From Candidatus Sericytochromatia bacterium (GTDB taxonomy: Bacteria; Cyanobacteriota; Sericytochromatia; UBA7694): DNA of 41,286 nucleotides. The DNA is taken from contig JADMKE010000031.1 in assembly GCA_018780035.1 (NCBI GenBank), forward strand, positions 1 through 41,286, read 5' to 3'. A model generated the notes under the pieces. The model worked only from the letters and a program-made list of their open reading frames with translations, did not search any database and was not told the origin of the DNA. The first letter of the stretch is position 1; each line of letters opens with the position of its first letter. The translations under genes were made by a program, and so were the position numbers. Below are positions 1 through 7,743 of the stretch, one piece after another.

Positions 1-835
1 GTTTTGAAAGATGCAATTGCATGATTCATGCGACAACTATGTTGACAAACACCGCCCGATGCAGAGCAGCATCAAAAACTGTGAGGAATTACTGTTTTTC
101 ACGCTTTTCAGCCTAAAGTCCGGGCTGACTTATGACGTTTTGGGACTTGTCACTGGCATGGATGGAGCTACAGCGAAAAGGAATCAGGAGGTGGGAATCC
201 TGGTTTTGAAAGCCGTTTTTCAAGAGACAGGCGATGCCCCAAAGCGTGAGTTTAAGACAGTAAAAGAGTTTGAGTCATTTTTTGAGCAAGATGAAACCCT
301 CATTATTGACGGAACAGAGCACTACATCGAGCGACCTAAAAACAAAGACAATCAGAAGCAAAATTACAGTGGTAAAAAAAAGCTCAGTTGCTCCCCTTGG
401 GGACACCGTTAAAACGACCGTCATATCAAGTAAAAACAAAAAAATTAGATTTATGAGTTATTGTTGGGTGGGCTGTACCCATGATTTTACGATGCTGAAG
501 AAAGAGTTTCCGCCAAAGCACAAGTGGTTTAAAAAGTTCAAAGTGAGGCTAGATCTGGGTTATCAAGGGTTTGAAAAAGATTATCCTTGCAAAGAATTGT
601 ATTTGCCGAAGAAAAAGCCCAAAGGAAGTCACTTGAGTGAAGAAGAAAAAGCGAGTAATAAGCTCAAAGCGAAAGAACGTATTGCTGTAGAACATAGTCT
701 TTCTGGTTTAAAGCGGTATCGGGTTTTGTCGAACAGATTAAGGATTAAGAATTTTGGTCATTACAATGATATTTTGGAGGTATGTGCTGGATTATGGAAT
801 TTCTATCTCAGCCATTAACCCATTGCAACAGGTCT
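1..835 (+). mobile_element. IS5-type insertion sequence, right part (left end outside window)
   Basis: The element carries a DDE transposase of the HTH_Tnp_4/DDE_Tnp_4 kind used by IS5-group elements. The left terminal repeat is not visible because the transposase frame is already open at the window edge. The right end must lie just past the transposase stop at 818. The minus-strand reading there, AGACCTGTTGCAATG (from about 832 inward), looks like a terminal repeat, but with no left end to compare the boundary is a guess. The insertion cuts the 3' end of the lipoprotein gene on the opposite strand. Confidence 0.7.
11..818 (+). pseudogene. IS5-type DDE transposase, frame broken
   Basis: The frame at 11-412 gives an N-terminal helix-turn-helix region (residues ~15-65) and the first catalytic Asp in 'LIIDGTEHYIERP' (D100). 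The frame at about 372-818 gives the second Asp in 'RLDLGYQGF' and the Glu in 'ERIAVEHSLSGLKRYR'. The second frame is +1 relative to the first. Removing 19 nt (384-402) joins the frames and rebuilds the family signature YSGKKKHTVKT exactly, so a 19-nt insertion is the simplest cause. The inserted piece contains the palindrome CCCCTTGGGG. The catalytic triad is otherwise present, so the break may be recent. The true N-terminus may lie outside the window. Confidence 0.8.
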
Positions 836-1631
836 AATTAATACGCCACTCTGAAATCTAAAGAGTTCCTCACTATTATTTATTTTTGCTGCACTGATGA
901 ATGTTCCATCATTTAAAGAAAGATCTCCTTGATAGGGCTTTAAATCACCTAAACTACCACTAATAGTTGGATTAAATATATTAATGTCATTATTTTTGAT
1001 GTGGGTACTTTGATTTTCATTAATAGTATTTTGATTTTTTCTTAATATTATTCCAGCATCTCCACCCTCTACTACTTTGATTTTTATTGATTTATTTTTT
1101 TTCCAACTATCATCAACCACAATTAAATTGTTTTTATTTAATAAAATACCCTCTATTTTATTATTGTCAATTTTATGGGTAAAACCGTTGATACTTATCT
1201 TTAAATGAGTATTATTTTCTGAAATGATAAAAAATGTATAGCGAATATTAGTGTTGTCTATACTAAAATTTAGTTTATTATCGTTTCCAGAAAATGTTTT
1301 TTCAAAAATACTTATATTTTCAAATGACTTAGTTGAAAAAGAATTTAATTTAACTGAAAAATTAAATTCTTTTTCAAAATTATTTAATAAAAGACCTTGA
1401 TTTATATATATTTGAGGATTTATTGCTGTTTTATTTTTATTGAATAATAAATTCTGTATTTTATTTGTAGAAAATCCCCTTAATTCTATCTATATTAGTT
1501 ATTGTTTCTGTGTTTTTTTCAATAGGAATTATAGATTTAGTGTTCGTTTTTAAAAGAGAATTTGGCTGACATCCCAAAACAATGTTTATTAAAATAAAAA
1601 ATAACAGATTACTATGTGTATTTTTTTTCAT
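815..1631 (-). pseudogene. AT-rich lipoprotein gene, frameshifted and truncated by the IS
   Basis: The ATG at 1631 follows a good Shine-Dalgarno (AAGGAAG) and opens a lipoprotein signal peptide, MKKNTHSNLLFFILINIVLG-C, with the lipobox ending in Cys21. This frame stops after 56 codons at 1461. The neighbouring frame is open from about 1479 down to 815 and continues naturally (...FSTNKIQNLLFNKNK...). Deleting one G from the GGGG run at 1476-1479 merges them into one protein of about 270 residues. The last residues before the stop (RPVAMG) are encoded by the IS terminus, so the native C-terminus is lost. The protein is Asn/Lys/Ile-rich with no recognised domain. It is the last gene of the operon starting at 4222. 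The frameshift could be real or a homopolymer sequencing error. Confidence 0.7.
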
Positions 1632-1655
1632 AATATTACTTCCTTTTTTTGCCCA

Positions 1656-2726
1656 TTAAAAAAATTCTCTTCTTTCTACTAAGTCCCCTTTTGGAAGATC
1701 TTTGTTGGAAATGACAGTACGTGTTTTTTTTGTTTTTAAATCAAAAATTTTGAGGTATTGATACCCTTCATTTATGTCTGAAAAAAGATAAGAAAACTGG
1801 TTATAATCATCTGCATATTTTAAATTTGTGAAATCTGTTGGGAGTAAACTGCTTGAGTATATTTCAGATTGATTTTTATCCATGTCAAAAAATTTATAAG
1901 TCCCCATATCTTTGTAGACAAGCTGTGTATGCGAAATCCAACCGATGATCTGTGTGATCTTCTCTGTTTTGATCTCTGCTATTTGAGATAATTTTTGATT
2001 AGAAAAATCAATTTTGGCAATTCCATAGGTATATGGGCTGTTTGCTCTTGGTTTTGTTAATGCGTATACAAAAATTGGTTTTTCTGGATGATTTATTTCA
2101 AATGAAAGAATATCATCTTCATTTTTTTTAAGTTCATTTTCATTAATGACTTTTAGCTCATATGGAGGAAGCATATCTATGGCAGCGAGTGATGACTCAG
2201 AGTATGATATTCTTCTTTCAATCATTATTTTATTTTCCGAAATAAAACAAGGAAAACAATTTATTTTCCCTACATAGATTACTTCTTTTTTTTCTTTTGT
2301 TTTTATATCTATTTCATAAAGTCTATAATTACTCAAGAAAAATAGTTTGTTATCTCTGATGTTTTGATTTTTAAACAAGAATATTTGTTCTGAAAAATAA
2401 TTTTGCACTTGTTTTTGTGTGATATTCTCCGGAACGATTGTTGTATAAAGGCTTTCAATCAAGGGCAAAGAATCGATATTCACTTTTAAAATATGGTACT
2501 GATTGATACTCAATTGACTAAAGGGGGGGGCGTGTAAAACTTCTGAACTGGTCACTTTTTTACCAGTACGATAAACAAGAAAGAACGACTTTTTGTCAGG
2601 TGACCAGATATAATCTTGAATAGAATGTTGAAATTCAAAGACAATTCGTGAATCACTACAACTTATTAGAGAAAATATGAGAGAAAATATTAATATATTT
2701 GTAATAGATGTTTTTTTAGGGCTCAT
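1656..2726 (-). CDS. Lipoprotein with beta-propeller (TolB/WD40-like) repeats, module 1
   Basis: A protein of 356 residues. Residues 1-23 are a lipoprotein signal peptide ending in the lipobox L-I-S-C, so it is probably anchored to a membrane facing the periplasm or outside. 'YIWSPDKKSFFLVY' just after the signal is the strand pattern typical of TolB/WD40-like propellers, and similar spaced strand pairs follow. It is a diverged paralogue of the lipoprotein at 2925-4025: both have a lipobox, an early WSPD motif and a C-terminal LP-x-GD motif. The start lies 3 nt after the stop of the small gene upstream and has no obvious Shine-Dalgarno, which suggests translational coupling. Composition is strongly AT-rich compared with the rest of the window. 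Function is unknown. Confidence 0.8.
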   Translation of the reverse strand: MSPKKTSITNILIFSLIFSLISCSDSRIVFEFQHSIQDYIWSPDKKSFFLVYRTGKKVTSSEVLHAPPFSQLSINQYHILKVNIDSLPLIESLYTTIVPENITQKQVQNYFSEQIFLFKNQNIRDNKLFFLSNYRLYEIDIKTKEKKEVIYVGKINCFPCFISENKIMIERRISYSESSLAAIDMLPPYELKVINENELKKNEDDILSFEINHPEKPIFVYALTKPRANSPYTYGIAKIDFSNQKLSQIAEIKTEKITQIIGWISHTQLVYKDMGTYKFFDMDKNQSEIYSSSLLPTDFTNLKYADDYNQFSYLFSDINEGYQYLKIFDLKTKKTRTVISNKDLPKGDLVERREFF

Positions 2727-2729
2727 TTT

Positions 2730-2915
2730 TTAAAATTCTTTTATAAAAATGCCAAATGGTGTGGCATAAATCACTGTATGCTTGGGGTTCACATCAAAGC
2801 TCTGCGGATCAGGGATAGGCTCCACCGTCTCCGCCGTTCCATCCGCAGCCACCTCTGTCTGATAGCCAAAATCAAACTTCCCTTTAATGCTTTGTTTTGA
2901 TTGCCACTTAGCCAT
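2730..2915 (-). CDS. Small conserved hypothetical protein, copy 1
   Basis: A 61-residue protein preceded by a very strong Shine-Dalgarno (AGGAGAG, about 5 nt from the ATG). No signal peptide or membrane segment is visible. The C-terminal 40 residues, VAADG-x-AETVEPIPDP through DVNP-x-HTVI-x-ATPFG, are nearly identical (about 33 of 40) to the small protein at 4022-4222, while the N-terminal 20 residues differ. Each copy sits immediately upstream of a propeller lipoprotein, so the pair looks like a functional unit. I do not recognise the family. The Pro/Asp-rich, possibly disordered segment followed by a hydrophobic tail might be a docking peptide, but that is only a guess. Confidence 0.75.
   Translation of the reverse strand: MAKWQSKQSIKGKFDFGYQTEVAADGTAETVEPIPDPQSFDVNPKHTVIYATPFGIFIKEF
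2761..2852. repeat. Duplicated 92-bp segment, copy A
   Basis: This segment inside the small gene aligns without gaps to 4059-4150, with about 16 mismatches in 92 bases (roughly 83% identity by hand count). The flanking lipoprotein genes are far more diverged, so the small gene is either under stronger constraint or has been homogenised by gene conversion. Confidence 0.8.
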
Positions 2916-2924
2916 ATTGCTCTC

Positions 2925-4025
2925 CTAATAGCTCCAGGTAAAATCCCCTTGGGGGAGGGTGGTGTTGACAGTAAACAGTGATTCTTCTTTGCCGGTGCTC
3001 AGATCGATCAGCATCAGATCTCGGATGGGATTTTTTTCGCTGTCTTCGGAATGGGCCAGCAGGTAAACCAGTTGTGTAAAGTCTGGCGAAAAGGCTTCGG
3101 GTGTTAAAACACGTCCATCTACGTGATAATCGTTGATTTTGTTCAGGTCTGGCCGGGAGTTGCGCTGATGTTTGGCATAATCATATTCAAAGTATTCCAA
3201 AGGGGGCAAATGCTCAGCCTTGCCAAAGATCAGCTTATTGTCTGGCGAAATTCCCCAAAAGAACATCTGCACGCCAAAGGGTTTTTCCAGGTAAAAGAGT
3301 TTTTCAATCTGGGTGATTTGATGGTCTTGAAGCAAAGCCGTGGCATAAGTCACCGGGGGCCGCTGGTTGGTGGGCAACCCTTCTGCTTGGTGTGTGGCCT
3401 GTAAAACCAAACGGAGAACGCCATTTTTTTCAAAAACATGTTCAATCTCGTAATCAGCTATTTTTTCAGCTTGGATAAATTTTTGAACAGATTCATCGGG
3501 TTCTATGGGTGTGATTTCTTGCGTTGAGCGATTGAGCTTTAAGAGTTTGTTTTTTTTATTGACATTTTCCCAAAAATAAATGAGTTGAGAATTAATAAGT
3601 TTCCCACAACCCCCAAAATAGGGAGTTTTGAGTTCTTTTTCATTACCTTCATAAGTCATTTCAAATAATTGATATTTATTTTTTGAAATGCTTTTAGGAT
3701 AAGGTATCATAATTGATTGTGTTTCATTATCAAAATATAAGTTACAGGAGCCTTCTGTATGCCTTTGAAATGGTTGCTTTGATATAAAATCAAATGTGTA
3801 GGTATAGCTTTGTTGGTTTGCATACGAATCGTTAGGCTCAGAATTTTTATTATTTCTGTATTCAAAAACTAAAAATTTATTATCCGGGGACCATTGCACC
3901 CGACTGATTTCCTGCCGGTATTTCTTTCTTGAAGTACCTATTCCAATCGTTTGACAGCTTGAAAGCCCCAGAATCATTCCTGCAAGCGATAACACCATTA
4001 ACTGCTTCATCACGCTTTTCTTCAT
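2925..4025 (-). CDS. Lipoprotein with beta-propeller (TolB/WD40-like) repeats, module 2
   Basis: A protein of 366 residues. Residues 1-25 form a lipoprotein signal peptide ending in L-S-S-C. 'VQWSPDNKFLVFEY', 'GISPDNKLIFG' and 'AFSPDFTQLVYLLA' are the recurring x-SPD-x-x-x-hydrophobic strands of TolB/WD40-like propellers. Its ATG overlaps the TGA of the upstream small gene (ATGA), and a Shine-Dalgarno (AAGGAG) lies within that gene's end, so the two are translationally coupled. Composition changes inside the gene: the 5' half (about 3420-4000) is AT-rich, while the 3' half resembles the rest of the window, which hints at recombination between diverged copies. Probable role: envelope-anchored binding or scaffold protein, ligand unknown. 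Confidence 0.8.
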   Translation of the reverse strand: MKKSVMKQLMVLSLAGMILGLSSCQTIGIGTSRKKYRQEISRVQWSPDNKFLVFEYRNNKNSEPNDSYANQQSYTYTFDFISKQPFQRHTEGSCNLYFDNETQSIMIPYPKSISKNKYQLFEMTYEGNEKELKTPYFGGCGKLINSQLIYFWENVNKKNKLLKLNRSTQEITPIEPDESVQKFIQAEKIADYEIEHVFEKNGVLRLVLQATHQAEGLPTNQRPPVTYATALLQDHQITQIEKLFYLEKPFGVQMFFWGISPDNKLIFGKAEHLPPLEYFEYDYAKHQRNSRPDLNKINDYHVDGRVLTPEAFSPDFTQLVYLLAHSEDSEKNPIRDLMLIDLSTGKEESLFTVNTTLPQGDFTWSY

Positions 4026-4222
4026 GACTCAAACTCCTTAAAGGTCACCCCAAATGGCGTGGCATCAATCACCGTGTGGCGTGGGTTCACATCAAAGCTC
4101 TCTGGGTCAGGAATAGGCTCCACTGTCTCGGCCGCCCCATCGGCGGCCACTTTGTCTTGACCGCCAAAGCCAGAGCCAAAATTTGACCCCCCAAAATGAA
4201 ACCCTTCAGCAGCGAAATTCAT
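4022..4222 (-). CDS. Small conserved hypothetical protein, copy 2
   Basis: A 66-residue protein whose start at 4222 is chosen over an upstream in-frame start because it has a Shine-Dalgarno (GAGG, 8 nt) and lies about 22 nt after the predicted transcription start of the promoter at 4251-4279. The N-terminus is Gly/Phe-rich (FHFGGSNFGSGFGG). The rest matches the 61-residue protein at 2730-2915, including EPIPDP-x-SFDVNP and HTVI-x-ATPFG. The stop overlaps the ATG of the following propeller lipoprotein. This is the first gene of the five-gene minus-strand operon ending at 815. The family is not recognised. Confidence 0.75.
   Translation of the reverse strand: MNFAAEGFHFGGSNFGSGFGGQDKVAADGAAETVEPIPDPESFDVNPRHTVIDATPFGVTFKEFES
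4059..4150. repeat. Duplicated 92-bp segment, copy B
   Basis: Partner of 2761-2852 in the same orientation, covering the conserved C-terminal part of the second small gene. The two copies lie about 1.3 kb apart, with one propeller lipoprotein gene between them. Confidence 0.8.
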
Positions 4223-4250
4223 CAAAATGACCTCGAAAATTGCTGAGGTG

Positions 4251-4279
4251 ATGATAGCTCTATTTAAAGGGATTGTAAA
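4251..4279 (-). promoter_or_regulatory. Sigma70-type promoter of the small-protein/propeller operon
   Basis: On the minus strand TTTACA (4279-4274) and TATCAT (4256-4251) are separated by exactly 17 nt. Each hexamer matches consensus at five of six positions. The predicted start, about 4244, leaves a leader of roughly 22 nt before the ATG at 4222. Confidence 0.65.
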
Positions 4280-4288
4280 GCGGAGGAT

Positions 4289-4307
4289 TGACTTTAGCTC
4301 AAAGTCA
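4289..4307. promoter_or_regulatory. 7-bp inverted repeat just upstream of the operon promoter
   Basis: TGACTTT and AAAGTCA flank the 5-nt centre AGCTC. The repeat starts about 10 bp upstream of the -35 hexamer at 4274-4279 and overlaps the stop codon of the upstream secreted-protein gene. No T-run follows on the minus strand, so a regulator site is more likely than a terminator. Chance is possible for arms this short. Confidence 0.35.
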
Positions 4308-4574
4308 GTGATTTTGAGGTGTGTTGGACCTCCAAGATGCAAACAAAATTTGGCTGTGAGGCCCACCCGCCAGAGCGGGGATCAGTTGTAAGAATTCGGG
4401 CAGGGCTTGGTGCATCTCCAGCCAGGTTTGATAGAAGGGGGATGTTTCGCTGGCAAAGGGATCTTCGGGCGGTGTTTCACTTGTGTGAGCATGGCCCCTG
4501 GCTTGCCAACCGGGGCAGAGCAGCAGCAGGCCTGCCAGACTCAGGGTTATTAGGCCTTGTTGGGTTTTTCGCAT
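4305..4574 (-). CDS. Small secreted protein, possibly a truncated remnant
   Basis: The 89-residue frame begins with a signal peptide, MRKTQQGLITLSLAGLLLLC-PGWQA, followed by a short acidic/Pro-rich stretch. The ATG has a GAGGT Shine-Dalgarno at 8 nt. The leader contains an 11-nt block (CGAGGTCATTT) identical to that in front of the gene at 4222, so the two starts may share ancestry. The last 30 residues (...ALAGGPHSQILFASWRSNTPQNH) look compositionally unlike a natural C-terminus, so the gene may be a 5' remnant joined to unrelated sequence. No family is recognised. Confidence 0.45.
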   Translation of the reverse strand: MRKTQQGLITLSLAGLLLLCPGWQARGHAHTSETPPEDPFASETSPFYQTWLEMHQALPEFLQLIPALAGGPHSQILFASWRSNTPQNH

Positions 4575-4733
4575 GGTAAATGACCTCGTTTGTTTGTCTT
4601 GCTTTGATTCTGGCAGGCCCCCTTGCAGGGCTGTTGCAGTCCGAAAAAACAGACTGGCTAATTTGGAGCCAGAAGGGCTTTGGCTAGCCGCTGCCGTCTG
4701 AATCAGGTACGCTGATAGCAGAATCTCAATGAA

Positions 4734-6371
4734 ATGGCCCTTTCTCCAATGAAACTCGAAGACGAAATCAAACGCCGCCGCACCGTGGCAATTATCTCCC
4801 ATCCCGATGCAGGCAAAACCACCCTGACCGAAAAATTCCTGCTCTATGGGGGTGCTGTGCAAGAAGCCGGCGCCGTTCGCGCCCGCAAGAACCAGCGCTC
4901 TGCCACCTCCGACTGGATGGAAATGGAACGCAAACGCGGCATTTCTGTGACTTCGACCGTGTTGCAATTCCCCTATGGCGACTATGTGATGAACCTGCTC
5001 GACACCCCTGGTCACCAAGATTTCTCAGAAGATACCTACCGTATTCTCACCGCTGTCGACTCCGTGATCATGGTGATTGATGCTGCCAAAGGGATTGAGA
5101 CCCAAACCTTGAAACTCTTTGAGGTCTGCCGCAAACGCATGATTCCGATCTTTACGTTTATCAACAAAATGGACCGCCCCACCCGCGACCCGCTGGACCT
5201 GCTCGACGAAATTGAAAAGGTGCTGCAAATTGGCGTCTACCCGATCAATTGGCCCTTGGGCACGGGCTTTGAATTTAAAGGGGTTTTTGACCGCTTGGCC
5301 AAACAGGTGCATTTGTTTGAGCGCACCACCGGCGGGGCCTACAAAGCCCCTGTGGCAGTCGGGGGCATTGCCGAGGCCTTTGTACAAGAGACCCTGGAGC
5401 CAGACGTGTATGCCCAGGTCGTTGAAGAACTGGAAATGCTCGACATTGCCGGTGAAGAGTTTAACCACGCGGAAGTGCTCTCAGGTATGATCACCCCCGT
5501 TTTCTTTGGCTCGGCCATGAATAATTTTGGGGTGCAATTATTGCTCGACAATATCTTTAAATATGCGCCCTCGCCAGGCTCTTACCCCAGTTCACTTGGC
5601 CAATTGGAGCCCACCCGCGCAGACTTTTCGGGCTTTGTGTTTAAAATTCAGGCCAATATGGACCCCAAACACCGCGACCGCATCGCCTTTGTGCGAATCT
5701 GCACGGGCAAATACAGCAAAAATTTGGCTGTGCACCATTCCCGCACCGGACGCAAGGTCAAACTCTCCAATGCCCACACCCTCTTTGGCCAGGAGCGCGA
5801 GAGTGTCGAAGAGGCCTTTGCCGGGGATATCGTCGGGCTGATCAGCTCCGACCGCTTTGGCATTGGCGATACCCTGAGTGAAACCTCAGGGTTGATCTAC
5901 GAAGGCATTCCCTATTTTGCCCCTGAGCATTTTATCTTTCTGAACAACCCCAACCCCTCGAATTACAAACGCTACCGCGACGGCCTCGACCAACTCTTGC
6001 AAGAGGGCGTGATTCAGGGCTTTGATTTACACACCCACTCCAGCAATAATTTTATTCTCGGCGCAGTCGGCCCCTTGCAATTTGATGTGGTGCAATACCG
6101 CCTCGAAAGTGAATACAAAGCCGAAACCGAACGCATTCCCGCCAATTGGAGCGTGCTGCGTTGGGTCGATCCCGAGATTGATCCGGCCCGCCTTGACCGC
6201 TCGATTCTGCCTGTGGGCGCGATTTCGGGCAAAGATCGCGATGGCAATGCTGTGCTGCTCTTTACCAACGATTGGTCGATGAAGCTGTTTATGGACAAAC
6301 AGCCCGAGATCAAATTGGCAGATACCCCTTTCCGTGCTGGGCTGATCAGTTTAAAGCTCTCGGGCAAATAG
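4734..6371 (+). CDS. prfC: Peptide chain release factor 3
   Basis: RF3 is the class II release factor, a GTPase that recycles RF1/RF2 from the ribosome after peptide release. The 545-residue length is normal for the family. The P-loop SHPDAGKT (residues 22-29), switch II motif DTPGHQDF (90-97) and G4 motif NKMD (144-147) are all present. 'RSATSDWMEMERKRGISVTS' is the RF3-type switch I region that separates it from EF-G. The C-terminal half continues with RF3-like domains II and III. The first ATG at 4734 has no clear Shine-Dalgarno, and the second Met (residue 6) is an alternative. The gene stands alone, convergent with the next one. Confidence 0.95.
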   Translation: MALSPMKLEDEIKRRRTVAIISHPDAGKTTLTEKFLLYGGAVQEAGAVRARKNQRSATSDWMEMERKRGISVTSTVLQFPYGDYVMNLLDTPGHQDFSEDTYRILTAVDSVIMVIDAAKGIETQTLKLFEVCRKRMIPIFTFINKMDRPTRDPLDLLDEIEKVLQIGVYPINWPLGTGFEFKGVFDRLAKQVHLFERTTGGAYKAPVAVGGIAEAFVQETLEPDVYAQVVEELEMLDIAGEEFNHAEVLSGMITPVFFGSAMNNFGVQLLLDNIFKYAPSPGSYPSSLGQLEPTRADFSGFVFKIQANMDPKHRDRIAFVRICTGKYSKNLAVHHSRTGRKVKLSNAHTLFGQERESVEEAFAGDIVGLISSDRFGIGDTLSETSGLIYEGIPYFAPEHFIFLNNPNPSNYKRYRDGLDQLLQEGVIQGFDLHTHSSNNFILGAVGPLQFDVVQYRLESEYKAETERIPANWSVLRWVDPEIDPARLDRSILPVGAISGKDRDGNAVLLFTNDWSMKLFMDKQPEIKLADTPFRAGLISLKLSGK

Positions 6372-6380
6372 GCTTAGGCG

Positions 6381-6400
6381 GCTTTAAAACGCTTTAAAGC
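6381..6400. other. Convergent-gene hairpin
   Basis: GCTTTAAA and TTTAAAGC pair perfectly around the 4-nt loop ACGC in the short gap between prfC and the convergent propeller gene, overlapping the latter's stop codon. It could end transcription in both directions, but it lacks a clean T-tract. Confidence 0.3.
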
Positions 6401-7718
6401 GCAGAATTCTCAGGGCGTTGACGCTGCCGGGTTTGTCGGCCAGAATGAGCATCTCACCCCCTGGCGTCAGCCCGATCGCATGGGGGCCAAAATCCCCCCC
6501 CACGGGCAGGCGGTGCATCTGGCTGATGCGTTGCTGAGCAAAATCATAGACCAGGGCATACCAGATTTTGCGTTGGCTGTCCGTGCCGATCATGAGCAGA
6601 TGGCTGTCGCCCGGTGCCCAGATAAATTTGCGCCCGCCATCTTGCAGAGAGAACACATTGCTGCCTTGGGCATTGAGCAGATTGAGTGGGCCGAGATTCT
6701 GGTAACCGGGCAGGGAGAACAAATGGGGAAACTCGCCGCCCACGACTCCCGCTTGGGTGTGTCTGAGAATGAAATGCCTGCCACTGGGGCTGATGGTGGT
6801 CATCTGGGGGCCGTCCAAATCCACCCCTTCGCCCCATTTCGACCAGGATTTTGTTTGGGTCTCGTAGCTCAGCAGCCATTGATCTTCAAATTCATGGGCA
6901 TCGCGCTGCAGCATCAGCGTGCCGCCTGGAACCCAAGCCAATCCACCTGCGCCATAGACGGATTGGGGGCTCAGGGTGGGCTCGCCATATTCGGGGGGTG
7001 GCAGCGGTTTGTGCAGGCTGCCACCTTTAAAATGGGCGATGCGTTTGTTGGCTGAAAGATCGTAGAGGACAATATCTTGGTGTTGGGGATCAAAGGCATC
7101 CAGGGTCATATCCATTTCCACAGCCAGATACTGCCCATCAGAACTGAGCTTCATTTTGCTGATCTGATTGCAGAGCAGGGGATGCGCTTTGTCGATGGCC
7201 TTGAGGGCCTTGCCCGTTTGAGCATCAAGCAAGACAGGCACCCAGGCATTGGGGACTTTTTCCATGAAATCGCCATGTTGGACCTCGACAAAGGTGAGCA
7301 TGCCTTTGCCTGCGACATCCAAGCCTGAGATAAAATTGGCCTGGAGGGGTGCCAGAACTTGGGTGAGCAGGCTACTGGGCTGGCCTGTTGTGATTGGGAA
7401 GGACGTGAGCACTTTGCCCGTTGAACTATCTATTTTCGCCAAGGCCGCTCCTTGGGCTGTTTTGACTTGGGCAAAAGCGTATTTGCCATCGGGGCTAAAC
7501 CCGGCAGCCACAGCTGCCATATGCCCCTGGGGAAAGGCGATATCCAAGGGACGTGTGTTGATCAGATCCATTTCATGGTAGTTGCCATCATTGGGAATCT
7601 GGTCAAAAGGCAGGGCATGGGCCTGATTTAGGTGGGAGTTTGGCTGTAAATTTGGCAATACCTGAAGTCCACAGGTCAAGAAAAGGACTGAAAAAAGCGA
7701 TTTACAGCCTGTAAACAT
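6384..7718 (-). CDS. Exported beta-propeller (WD40/YVTN-like) protein
   Basis: The start at 7718 is preferred: it has GGGAG 9 nt upstream and begins a signal peptide (MFTGCKSLFSVLFLTCGLQV...). An ATG at 7742 lacks a good ribosome site. The 444-residue protein contains repeated propeller strands, including 'GFSPDGKYAFAQV', 'LSSDGQYLAVEMD', 'ISPSGRHFILR' and 'LTPGGEMLILAD'. The Cys in the signal is not in a canonical lipobox, so cleavage after Q-A-H-A (signal peptidase I) is more likely. It lies 25 nt behind the alpha/beta hydrolase gene and is probably cotranscribed. Substrate and role are unknown; it differs from the propeller lipoproteins at 1656-4025. Confidence 0.75.
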   Translation of the reverse strand: MFTGCKSLFSVLFLTCGLQVLPNLQPNSHLNQAHALPFDQIPNDGNYHEMDLINTRPLDIAFPQGHMAAVAAGFSPDGKYAFAQVKTAQGAALAKIDSSTGKVLTSFPITTGQPSSLLTQVLAPLQANFISGLDVAGKGMLTFVEVQHGDFMEKVPNAWVPVLLDAQTGKALKAIDKAHPLLCNQISKMKLSSDGQYLAVEMDMTLDAFDPQHQDIVLYDLSANKRIAHFKGGSLHKPLPPPEYGEPTLSPQSVYGAGGLAWVPGGTLMLQRDAHEFEDQWLLSYETQTKSWSKWGEGVDLDGPQMTTISPSGRHFILRHTQAGVVGGEFPHLFSLPGYQNLGPLNLLNAQGSNVFSLQDGGRKFIWAPGDSHLLMIGTDSQRKIWYALVYDFAQQRISQMHRLPVGGDFGPHAIGLTPGGEMLILADKPGSVNALRILRFKAF

Positions 7719-7743
7719 AGAGCAAGACTCCCGACTTTGCATT

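Noticed and set aside
374..381. A8 run in the transposase as a programmed -1 frameshift site
   Set aside because: The downstream frame is +1, not -1, relative to the first, and a 19-nt deletion restores the family motif exactly, so an insertion explains it better.
4580..5018. Minus-strand open frame extending upstream of the small secreted protein
   Set aside because: It lies largely antisense to prfC, has no ribosome site, and the signal peptide with good Shine-Dalgarno starts at 4574.
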